The position numbers were made by a program, and so were the translations under genes. DNA of 64,000 nucleotides, taken from the NCBI RefSeq assembly GCF_019599045.1, contig NZ_CP080623.1, forward strand, positions 394,501 to 458,500, in the 5' to 3' direction. Shown one piece after another: positions 27,295 to 34,780 of this stretch. How positions within the stretch are numbered: position 1 is the stretch's first letter; the number at the start of each line of letters is the position of its first letter. Source of the DNA: Roseovarius sp. SCSIO 43702 (GTDB lineage: Bacteria; Pseudomonadota; Alphaproteobacteria; Rhodobacterales; Rhodobacteraceae). The notes under the pieces are model-generated. The model saw only the letters and a list, made by a program, of their open reading frames with translations, was not told where the DNA came from and ran no database searches.

Positions 27295-29100
27295 ATGAGT
27301 GGTGGCAGAAACATTTTCAACTTCGGCAACTGGTGGGGCGGGCATGGCAGCCAGTCCCAGGACCAGGACCAGGACCAGGACCAGCTTCAGGCGCAGCTTC
27401 AGGCCGCGCTTCAGGCACAGGGTCAGGGCCAAGGCCAGCATCAGTCATCTGAAAGCTGGAACGGCAATGACAATGGCAACCACAACGGGAACGGGAACGG
27501 TAACGGCAACCTGAATGGCAATGGCAACCTGAACGGGAATGGTAACCTGAACGGGAACGGCAACGCCAATGGGAACCACAACGGGAACCATAATGGCAAT
27601 GCCAATGCCAATGGCAACGCCAATGCCAACGGGAACGTCAACGCCAACGGAAACGTCAATGGCAACCTGAACGGCAACCTGAACGCCAATGGCAACGTCA
27701 ACCACAACGAGAGCATCAACAAAAACATCAACGAATCCAAGACCGACGTGGATGTGGATGTGGATCTCGATCTGACGGGTTGGGAGCCGACCGATGACGA
27801 CTTCGCCGATATCGACCTGAGCAACTCGACCGCCGGCGACTTCATCATGGCCCACGGGAACCTCGACTATAACCCGGGCGACGACATGGACCTGAGCAAG
27901 GTTCTCAGCGATGCGCTCGGTGGTGAGGGTAACGACTCCGGCACGGTCAACGTTCAGAGCAACAAGCTCACGGACAATGACAACCTGTCCCACGTGTCCA
28001 ACAACGGCACGATGAACCAGACCAACAACTCCAACGGTGGGACGGCCCGTGCAGAAGACGGCATCGACGCCAACTCTGACGGTGGCGGCGGCAGCGGCAC
28101 GGCCAATTCGACCGGTGGCGGGGCGCTTGGCGGCCTCGGTATCGGCGGCGCGGCGGGTGCCAACGGCGGCGCCAGCGGTCACGGCGGCAACGCAGGTGCG
28201 ACCGGTGGTAACGCCGGCCACGGCGCGGGCGCCACGGCTGTCGGTGTCGGGCTTGGTCTTGGCGGCGCATCCTCCGGTGCTGGTGCGATCGGAGGCAACG
28301 GCGGCGACGCGGCGTCGATCGCGGCCGGCCTTGGCGGTGGCACTGGTCTTTCCGGTGCGGCCGCAGGCGGTGGCGACTCGGGCGATGCCGGTGGCATCGG
28401 TGCCGGTGTCGGCGCAGCGGGCGCGGGTGCCGATAGCTCCAACACCGGTGACGCCGGTGCCTTGGGCGCAGGTCTCGGTCTTCTGAACCTCGGCCTGGCT
28501 GGTGCGAAAAACGGCGAGACCGGCAACTCGGACGCGGACGCCCTCGGTGTCGGTCAGGGTGCGGGCCTTGGTGCCAGCGGCGACGGCGGCCATGCCGGCG
28601 CAATGTCGGGCGCTGCCGGAATCGGTGTCGGCCACGGTGCCTCGGGCAATGCCAACGGTGGTGACGGCGGCGCAGCCGGCGCGATCGCGGGCGCGGCCAA
28701 CATGGCAGCGGGCAACGGTGGCTCGAACACCGCGGTCGGCGGCGATGGCGGGGCAGGCGGCCTTGCCGCGGCTTGGGGTGGAAACTCCGGCTCGGCCGGT
28801 GGAGGCCACGCCCATGTCGGCGGTGTATACGCTGGCGGCGGAGCCGGCGGTGCGGCCGGCAACGCATATGCCGGTGGCGGCGGCGATGGCGGTCACGCCG
28901 GGATGTGGGGCTCGCACAACGGTGACGATGGATATGTTACCGGTGAATCCTATGCCTCGGCAGCGTCGATGATCGAAACCGACGCGTTCAACCAGACCAT
29001 CGTTCAAGGTGCCAACGTGCTCGGCAACTCCGTCGACATGACGGTCGTGGGCGGTTCGTTTAGCTCGAGCTACATCGGTGATGATGGCGACGGCGCTTGA
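27295..29100 (+). CDS. Low-complexity Asn-Gly/Gly-Ala-rich protein, predicted type I secreted matrix protein
   Basis: A 601-aa protein of extreme composition with no signal peptide and no cysteine that I could find. In order: a short head (MSGGRNIFNFGNWWGG), a Gln/Asp stretch (QDQDQDQDQ, then QAQ repeats) at residues 20-50, and Asn-Gly dipeptide repeats at 56-138. An acidic DVDVDVDLDL block and a unique acidic region are at 149-230. A glycine/alanine-rich tract of about 300 residues follows (GGNAG, GAGG and AAGG types). The C-terminal 45 residues are non-repetitive and contain FNQTIVQGANVLGNSVDMTVVG in outline. That tail resembles the repeats of the protein encoded at 29592. The absence of a Sec signal and the downstream ABC/HlyD genes imply type I export. 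An extracellular fibre or biofilm matrix role is inferred; no RTX nonapeptides are present. Confidence 0.75.
   Translation: MSGGRNIFNFGNWWGGHGSQSQDQDQDQDQLQAQLQAALQAQGQGQGQHQSSESWNGNDNGNHNGNGNGNGNLNGNGNLNGNGNLNGNGNANGNHNGNHNGNANANGNANANGNVNANGNVNGNLNGNLNANGNVNHNESINKNINESKTDVDVDVDLDLTGWEPTDDDFADIDLSNSTAGDFIMAHGNLDYNPGDDMDLSKVLSDALGGEGNDSGTVNVQSNKLTDNDNLSHVSNNGTMNQTNNSNGGTARAEDGIDANSDGGGGSGTANSTGGGALGGLGIGGAAGANGGASGHGGNAGATGGNAGHGAGATAVGVGLGLGGASSGAGAIGGNGGDAASIAAGLGGGTGLSGAAAGGGDSGDAGGIGAGVGAAGAGADSSNTGDAGALGAGLGLLNLGLAGAKNGETGNSDADALGVGQGAGLGASGDGGHAGAMSGAAGIGVGHGASGNANGGDGGAAGAIAGAANMAAGNGGSNTAVGGDGGAGGLAAAWGGNSGSAGGGHAHVGGVYAGGGAGGAAGNAYAGGGGDGGHAGMWGSHNGDDGYVTGESYASAASMIETDAFNQTIVQGANVLGNSVDMTVVGGSFSSSYIGDDGDGA
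27460..27708 (+). repeat. Degenerate hexamer repeat encoding Asn-Gly/Asn-x dipeptides
   Basis: About 250 bp made of variants of aatggcaacggn-type hexamers, coding for N-G, N-L, N-A, N-H and N-V dipeptides. The period is 6 bp with units of 12-24 bp (NGNGNL repeated). Such a tract is prone to slippage in frame, which would change protein length without a frameshift. Confidence 0.85.
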
Positions 29101-29119
29101 TCCGCTACCGTGAAAAAAC

Positions 29120-29146
29120 TCCGGGACCGGCCTTGCCGGTCCCGGA
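29120..29146 (+). terminator. Strong hairpin after the low-complexity gene (partial terminator)
   Basis: A perfect 12-bp GC-rich stem (29120-29131 pairs with 29135-29146) with a 3-nt CTT loop starts 20 bp after the stop. It is preceded by AAAAAAC and followed by ACCTTCTTG, a weak T-rich stretch. It looks like a Rho-independent terminator. Because no obvious new promoter is seen before 29256, it may act as an attenuator that makes the structural protein more abundant than the secretion machinery. Confidence 0.7.
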
Positions 29147-29255
29147 ACCTTCTTGAACAAGACCGGATTTTCAGAACGACCGCCACGATTTGGCGCAATA
29201 AAAGAAAGAAAAGATCACGAGGCGAGCACCCGCAATTTTAGAATGCGAGGCTGCC

Positions 29256-29573
29256 ATGTCCATGGATACGGTGACTGAAATAGTCTCCCATATGATCGGA
29301 ATGTTCCACATCCAGCTCGAAGAGGAGCGGATGCGGGACGTTTACGAAAAATTCAAGATGCTCAAGGCAGCCGGTCGTGAAGGTGAACCCATCGAGGCCG
29401 TGGAGATCACCTTCCGCGCTCCCTACCAACTGAAAGATTACACGCCCGCCCTGGAATACGCCGATCTGCCTCCCGTTAGCGAGGGTCTCGATCCTTTCGG
29501 ATTGACCTTCCTGGGGCCGGTCTATGCCCTCGGCGTTCCTGTGAGCATCGGGTCCGGAACACCATTTTTCTAA
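29256..29573 (+). CDS. Small protein of unknown function in the type I secretion locus
   Basis: A 105-aa protein that I do not recognise. The first 35 residues are amphipathic helical (TEIVSHMIGMFHIQLEEERMRDVYEKFKML split by charged positions). The rest is proline- and aromatic-rich (APYQLKDYTPALEYADLPPV), ending in a Gly/Pro-rich hydrophobic tail, PVYALGVPVSIGSGTPFF in outline. There is no clear signal peptide. GAGG precedes the ATG at 29256; a second ATG at 29262 is possible. It sits 155 bp after the low-complexity gene and 18 bp before the 560-aa repeat protein, so it is probably in the operon with the exporter. A chaperone, adaptor or minor secreted subunit are all open possibilities. Confidence 0.65.
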   Translation: MSMDTVTEIVSHMIGMFHIQLEEERMRDVYEKFKMLKAAGREGEPIEAVEITFRAPYQLKDYTPALEYADLPPVSEGLDPFGLTFLGPVYALGVPVSIGSGTPFF

Positions 29574-29591
29574 GGCACAGGAGCCCCAGTC

Positions 29592-31274
29592 GTGGACGCC
29601 AATACGCTGGTGACGAGGATTCTCACGCTCGACCCGGCCAGCAGCGTCTATGTCGTCACGGTTCAGGTCGCGTATCTTTATGACGACGACTTTCTCTCCA
29701 TGACCGGAAGCGCCATCACATTCGAGGATCCCGACACATTCCTCGCCGATCTGCGCAACGCCGAGGTCGTCGCGACCGCCATCAATGCTCCACTCGCCTC
29801 CGATCCGGTGACGCCGGGCGAAGACGCAAGCGATCAATCGGTCGCGCTGTATCATCATGTCGGCGCGATTGAAGACGTCCCGCTCACGCATCTCGTGCAA
29901 ACGGTCGCCCGCGGCGAAGACGCCCATGGACTGCATGAAAACGGCGCGCAGGTCGAAGAACACTCACTGCTTGATGACGTGATGCCCGGCTACCTCCAGC
30001 TCAAGGCCGGCAAGGAGCAAACCGAAGATGACGCGATGGACCCGCCCGGCGATCCCTTTCGCGATCTCGAAGATGACGATCCCGCGCCCTACACGCACGG
30101 TCTTGATGATGGCCATGTCATCATCGCCGGCGGCAACACGCTGATCAATCAGACCGCCATCATAACCAGTTGGCTGGATGCACCGGTCATTTCGGTCATG
30201 GGCGACGCGATCAAGCTCGACGTCATCTCGCAGGTCAACGTGATGTCCGAGCAGAACGCGACCGCGATCGTGATGCCCCTGGCGTCCGCAGCCATCAGCG
30301 GAGCCTTTCTCGAGTTTGCGGCAACGGCTGCTCCGGCCGATCCCGGCGCCGAAGACGCGGATGTGCCGCTAGGGCTGCCGTCGAACTGGGTCGTTACACG
30401 CGTCAACGGCGACCTCGTCAGCTACAACTATGTCAACCAGTACAGCTTCCAGACGGATCATGACCGTGCCGAAATCGGCTTCGGCCAGTCCAAGACTTTC
30501 ATCAGCCTCGGGGACAACACGATCGTGAACCTGGCCGCGCTGACCGAGATCGGCTTCGGCTACGACCTCATCATGGTCGGCGGCGCGATGATCTCGATCA
30601 ACTGGATCAGCCAGACGAACATCTTGGTGGATCACGATTCGATCAGCTACACCGGCGACTTTCCCACCGGAATCGAACTCGGTGACAATCTTCTGTTCAA
30701 CGCTGCCAACATCTTCCAGGTGGGTGTCGACAGCTATGCCGAGATGCAGGACAACTTCGCCGACGCGTCCGATACATTGGCCGATGGCGGAACGACGCTG
30801 AGCGCAAACGTGGCGCACGACGGTCTTTTCGAAGGAACCGACCTGCTTCGGGTGTTGTACATCGAGGGCGATCTGACGCAGATCAACTGGATCGAACAGA
30901 CGAACGTTCTGGGCGATTCCGATCAGGTGCATCTCGCGCTCGAGAATTTCGAGGACGCCACCGGCGCGACGCTGGAGGTGATCGGGGGCGCGAATGCGCT
31001 GATCAACCTCGCCAGCATCACCCAATACGGAACCGACTCTACCGTTTTGGTGGATGGCGACGTCTATGACGACGCCCTGCTTTACCAGGCCGAGCTTATC
31101 GACACCGACGCCTCCCCGACAGGCGTGTCGCTTCCGGCCCTCGCATCCGAAGCGGTGCTCTTCCTCGCCGAGGACATGCTGACGCCGGATTGCAACGAGC
31201 TCGACACTCCCATCGGTCCGACGGCCCCAGAGGACACAAGTTCGCCCGACGTAATGCAGACAATGTTAGCCTGA
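29592..31274 (+). CDS. Acidic repeat protein, predicted type I secretion substrate
   Basis: A 560-aa acidic protein starting at GTG 29592 with CAGGAG upstream. Residues 1-175 are a unique N-terminal domain (DANTLVTRILTLDPASSVY). From about 180 to 500 there are roughly four degenerate modules alternating a G-x-N-x-x-x-N-x-A-x-I strand with an I-N-x-I-x-Q-x-N-x-L turn. Examples are NTLINQTAI near 182, NWISQTNILVDHD near 337, NWIEQTNVLGDSD near 432 and NALINLASITQYG near 468. It has no Sec signal and no RTX repeats; the only cysteine is near residue 534. The modules look like a beta-solenoid or amyloid-type repeat with buried Asn/Gln ladders. Exporter genes follow after 13 bp, so it is probably exported. 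The function is unknown. Confidence 0.7.
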   Translation: MDANTLVTRILTLDPASSVYVVTVQVAYLYDDDFLSMTGSAITFEDPDTFLADLRNAEVVATAINAPLASDPVTPGEDASDQSVALYHHVGAIEDVPLTHLVQTVARGEDAHGLHENGAQVEEHSLLDDVMPGYLQLKAGKEQTEDDAMDPPGDPFRDLEDDDPAPYTHGLDDGHVIIAGGNTLINQTAIITSWLDAPVISVMGDAIKLDVISQVNVMSEQNATAIVMPLASAAISGAFLEFAATAAPADPGAEDADVPLGLPSNWVVTRVNGDLVSYNYVNQYSFQTDHDRAEIGFGQSKTFISLGDNTIVNLAALTEIGFGYDLIMVGGAMISINWISQTNILVDHDSISYTGDFPTGIELGDNLLFNAANIFQVGVDSYAEMQDNFADASDTLADGGTTLSANVAHDGLFEGTDLLRVLYIEGDLTQINWIEQTNVLGDSDQVHLALENFEDATGATLEVIGGANALINLASITQYGTDSTVLVDGDVYDDALLYQAELIDTDASPTGVSLPALASEAVLFLAEDMLTPDCNELDTPIGPTAPEDTSSPDVMQTMLA

Positions 31275-31287
31275 CAGGATTGAGTTT

Positions 31288-33381
31288 ATGAGTCTGGACG
31301 ACAACAGTATCGGCCTCGGCACCATGGACGCGGCCTCGCCGTCCTTCGCGAATGGTCATTTTTCAAGCCGGAGATCCCGCCCGGCCAGCAAGCCCGATGC
31401 GAAACCATTGCCGCTAGCCCCCGAAATGCGCGTGAATGACGACAGAGAGCCGATGTCCAAAGGGTTGGGCGCAAAGGGACTTGGTGGCACGCAGATCGAG
31501 GGTGAGACCGGCCCGATCCTCAAGTCGGCGGATGGAGGCAAACCACCAGTCGGTGGTGGCGGCAATCGCGGTGGAGGCGGAGGCGGCGGAACACCGAAGT
31601 TTCACAAGCGGGCCGGCCCGGACCATTTCGTCCGGCATCTCAACAAGGGCGTCGGAATCGTCCGTCGGAATCTCAGCTTCGTGATGGTCCTGACCTTCGC
31701 CACGAACATGCTCGTGCTGGCTATCCCGATATATCTCTTCCAGATTTCCGACCGCGTGCTCACGAGCAGGTCACTGGATACGCTCATCATGCTGACCATC
31801 GTGATCGTAGGCGCGGTCGTCCTTCAGGCGATCTTCGATGCCGTGCGGCGGTTCATCCTGATGCGGACCGCGGTCGAGGTGGCGGTGCGTCTCGGGTCGC
31901 CCGTGCTGAGTGCGGCAGCCCATGCCTCGCTTCAGGATAACGGCCGCCAGTACCAAACACTCGGCGATCTGCAGCAATTGCGCGGTTTTCTCACGTCCGG
32001 CACGCTCATCTCCTTTCTGGACGTTCCTTTCGCCCCCCTGTTCATCCTGGCGATATTCCTTGTTCACCCGCATCTGGGAATGATCGTCGTGCTTACCGCG
32101 TTGCTGCTGATGGTGATCGCGCTCATCAACCAGAAGGCCACGGAAAAACCCTTTGCCGCGGCCAATGTCGCGCAGAGCAAGGCCAACATGCACCTCGATT
32201 CGATGTCGCGAAACAGCCAGATCATCAATGCGCTGGCCATGGTCCCTGAAGCAGTGGCGCTCTGGGGGCGCGATACGGCGCAATCCCTGACGGCGCAGGT
32301 GCGCGCGCAGGATCGCAACATCGTCTGGGCCGCGGTCTCGCGCGCGGCCCGCCTTCTCACCCAGGTCGCGATGCTGGGTTGGGGGGCCTACCTGGCGATC
32401 CAGGGCGAAATCACCGGGGGCATGGTCATTGCCGCGTCAATCATTGCCGGCCGTGCACTGGCGCCGATCGAGGGGTCGATCGAGGGGTGGAACGGATTTC
32501 TGCTTTCGCGCTCGGCTTTCGACCGGGTGAAGAAACTCATGCACAGTTCCGTTCAGCAATACGAAAAGCTCAACCTGCCCAACCCCGAAGGCCGCGTGAA
32601 CGTCGAGCGGCTGCTCTATGTTCCGGCCGGAACCAAGCAGGTGATCCTGAACGGGCTGACCTTCGGCCTCGAGCCGGGAGAGTCGCTTGCCGTCATCGGC
32701 AATTCCGGCGCGGGCAAGACCACCTTGGGAAAGATGCTCGTCGGGTCGATTCTGCCGACCTCGGGCAATGTGCGGCTCGATCTGATGGATCTGCGCAACT
32801 GGGATCCGCGACAGCTGGGCGAAAACATCGGCTACCTGCCGCAGGATGTGCAGCTCTTTCCGGGGACCATCAAGGCGAACATCGCCCGGATGCGCATGGA
32901 TGCACGGGACGAGGACATCTATCACGCCGCGAAGCTCGCCGACGTGCATGACATGATCGCGATGCTTCCCCACGGCTATGAAACCATCGTGGCCGCCGAC
33001 GGCTCGCCTCTTTCCGGCGGACAGAAGCAGCGTATCGCGCTGGCCCGCGCGTTTTTCGGGAACCCGCGTTTCCTTGTTCTCGACGAACCGAACTCGAACC
33101 TCGACACGAACGGGGACAGGGCGCTCGCGAACGCAATCAGACACGCGGGTGAACACGGAATCACCGTCGTCGTCATCACGCAAAAGCCATCGCTACTTGG
33201 CGTCGTCGATAAGATCATGCTGCTCGCCGATGGCAACATTGCGCTTTTCGGACACCGTCAGCAGGTGCTTCAGCAACTCGCCGCGCGTAACAGCGGAGGC
33301 AACCTGCCACCGGGATCGGGCGGAAACGGCGCGGGTAACCTGCCAGACGGCAACGGTGGGAACGGAGGGCAGATCCTATGA
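31288..33381 (+). CDS. Type I secretion system permease/ATPase with Gly-rich extensions
   Basis: A 697-aa ABC exporter of the PrtD/LapB/HlyB class. Residues 1-115 form a disordered, Pro/Gly-rich cytoplasmic extension ending in a run of glycines around 93-100. The transmembrane domain spans about 125-400 (FVMVLTFATNMLVLAIPIYLFQ and GRALAPIEGSIEGW mark its ends). The ATPase domain has GNSGAGKTT, a Q-loop GYLPQDVQLFPGTI, signature LSGGQKQR and Walker B FLVLDEPNSNLD, with VITQK in place of the usual switch-histidine segment, so the catalytic H-loop His appears replaced by Gln. The last 30 residues are a second Gly/Asn-rich tail. There is no C39 peptidase domain. It overlaps the adaptor gene by 4 bp. 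The outer-membrane TolC partner is not encoded here. Confidence 0.92.
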   Translation: MSLDDNSIGLGTMDAASPSFANGHFSSRRSRPASKPDAKPLPLAPEMRVNDDREPMSKGLGAKGLGGTQIEGETGPILKSADGGKPPVGGGGNRGGGGGGGTPKFHKRAGPDHFVRHLNKGVGIVRRNLSFVMVLTFATNMLVLAIPIYLFQISDRVLTSRSLDTLIMLTIVIVGAVVLQAIFDAVRRFILMRTAVEVAVRLGSPVLSAAAHASLQDNGRQYQTLGDLQQLRGFLTSGTLISFLDVPFAPLFILAIFLVHPHLGMIVVLTALLLMVIALINQKATEKPFAAANVAQSKANMHLDSMSRNSQIINALAMVPEAVALWGRDTAQSLTAQVRAQDRNIVWAAVSRAARLLTQVAMLGWGAYLAIQGEITGGMVIAASIIAGRALAPIEGSIEGWNGFLLSRSAFDRVKKLMHSSVQQYEKLNLPNPEGRVNVERLLYVPAGTKQVILNGLTFGLEPGESLAVIGNSGAGKTTLGKMLVGSILPTSGNVRLDLMDLRNWDPRQLGENIGYLPQDVQLFPGTIKANIARMRMDARDEDIYHAAKLADVHDMIAMLPHGYETIVAADGSPLSGGQKQRIALARAFFGNPRFLVLDEPNSNLDTNGDRALANAIRHAGEHGITVVVITQKPSLLGVVDKIMLLADGNIALFGHRQQVLQQLAARNSGGNLPPGSGGNGAGNLPDGNGGNGGQIL

Positions 33382-34718
33382 CCGAAGTCACGATCCATCC
33401 GCAAGAAGCCCAATGGTATGATGAAGTTCCCCGATCGGTCGCCAAACATATCGTATTCGGCCTCATGCTTTTCGCCATTACTTTCGGTGGATTTGGCCTC
33501 TGGGCTTTTCGTGCGCCGCTTGCCGCTGCGGTGATCGCGCAGGGGAGTTTCGTTGCGACCGGGCGCAACAAGATCGTGCAGCATCTCGAAGGCGGCATCA
33601 TAAAAGCCATCCTCGTCGCAGAAGGAGATGCCGTCACCGCTGGACAACCCATTCTAACCCTCGACGAAACCGCTGCACTGGCCGTGGAGCGCGAGCTTTT
33701 CCTGCGCCAGGTGCGGCTCGAGGCGATGGAGGCGCGGCTCCTGGCCCAACATAAGGGTGCGGAACTGCTGTCCTTCCCGATTCGGATCGAACGATTGCGC
33801 GCTGATTACGATGTCGCGGCGATGCTCGACGCGCAAAGGATCACGTTCGAGGCGGCCACGCAGCAATTGAAAAACGACCTCGCCCTCCTCACCCAGAGCA
33901 TCGAGGCGCTTCGAGTCCGGTCGGCGGGCTACGAACAGCAGCGCGTCTCGACCCAGACACAACTCGAAATTCTCCGGGACGATCTCGCCGACAAGCAGAT
34001 CCTCCTGGACAAGGGCCTCGTGCGGAAGCCGGCCGTGAACGCCATCTTGCGCGCCATCGCCGAAGCCGAGGGGCAGGTGGGACGGCTTGATGCCGAAGTA
34101 AACGAGATCGTCGAGGTCACGCGCCGCTACGAAGCCCAGATCGCGCAGACGATAAGTGAGCGCCGGAAGATCGCGCTGGACGAGCTTCAGGCCGTTCAGG
34201 CCGAACTCGAAAGTGTGCGCGAACAGGCAAGGCAGGCGGAAAACGTGCTCCGGAGGTCAGAAGTTCTGGCTCCGGTGACGGGAACCATCGTCAGCCTGCA
34301 TTATCACACTGCCGGCGGTGTGATCGAAAGCGGCAAGGCCATAGCCGAGATCCTGCCCAGTGGCGAGCCTCTCATCATCGAAGCCAGCATTCCGCGCACC
34401 GAGATCGACGTGGTTCGCAAGGGCCAGAAGGCCACGGTCAACCTCACGGCCCTCAACGCCCGGACCACGCCGGTCCTTGAGGGCGAGGTCTATTATGTTT
34501 CCGCCGACGCCATCGTCGATCGAAGCCAGGACGTGCCGCAGGAGATCTATCTCGCTCGAATTTCGGTTCCGCCGCAGGAACTGGAACGAGTCCGGGGCTT
34601 CTCGCCGACCCCGGGAATGCCCGCGCAGATCATGATACAGACCGAGGAACGGACATTCGCACAATATATCATGAAACCCGTCGTCGACAGCATGGGGCGC
34701 GCGTTCCGGGAGCAATAG
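33378..34718 (+). CDS. HlyD-family type I secretion periplasmic adaptor
   Basis: A 446-aa membrane-fusion protein. A short cytoplasmic N-terminus leads to one membrane helix (HIVFGLMLFAITFGGFGLWAF), then a biotinyl-lipoyl half (KIVQHLEGGIIKAILVAEGDAV), a long coiled-coil hairpin of about 200 residues, the second lipoyl half (VLAPVTGTIVSLHYHTAGGVI), and a beta-barrel domain ending TIMIQTEERTFAQYI-like MIQTEERTFAQYIMKP. It bridges the inner-membrane exporter and an outer-membrane TolC-type channel. It overlaps the exporter gene by 4 bp and ends the locus. The opposing nar-linked gene ends 62 bp away. Confidence 0.94.
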   Translation: MTEVTIHPQEAQWYDEVPRSVAKHIVFGLMLFAITFGGFGLWAFRAPLAAAVIAQGSFVATGRNKIVQHLEGGIIKAILVAEGDAVTAGQPILTLDETAALAVERELFLRQVRLEAMEARLLAQHKGAELLSFPIRIERLRADYDVAAMLDAQRITFEAATQQLKNDLALLTQSIEALRVRSAGYEQQRVSTQTQLEILRDDLADKQILLDKGLVRKPAVNAILRAIAEAEGQVGRLDAEVNEIVEVTRRYEAQIAQTISERRKIALDELQAVQAELESVREQARQAENVLRRSEVLAPVTGTIVSLHYHTAGGVIESGKAIAEILPSGEPLIIEASIPRTEIDVVRKGQKATVNLTALNARTTPVLEGEVYYVSADAIVDRSQDVPQEIYLARISVPPQELERVRGFSPTPGMPAQIMIQTEERTFAQYIMKPVVDSMGRAFREQ

Positions 34719-34780
34719 GCGTGTGAGCCGGAAGGGCGTTGACCTGAGACCCGACTGCTTTCTCGACATCCTGCTCAGGT

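Noticed and set aside
27460..27708. Hexamer repeat considered as a CRISPR array or minisatellite
   Set aside because: There are no spacers of constant length, and the period is codon-based inside an open frame, so it is a coding repeat.
27445..29160. 571-codon minus-strand frame opposite the low-complexity gene
   Set aside because: It is the shadow of a Gly/Asn codon repeat. The plus frame has a ribosome-binding site, a sensible composition break and downstream secretion genes.
27295..31274. RTX-type calcium-binding secreted proteins
   Set aside because: No GGxGxDxUx nonapeptide repeats were found in either candidate substrate despite the type I exporter.
34742..34780. 7-bp inverted repeat (acctgag with ctcaggt, 25-nt gap) between hlyD-type and parvulin genes
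   Set aside because: The loop is long and there is no T-run on either strand; not strong enough to call a bidirectional terminator.
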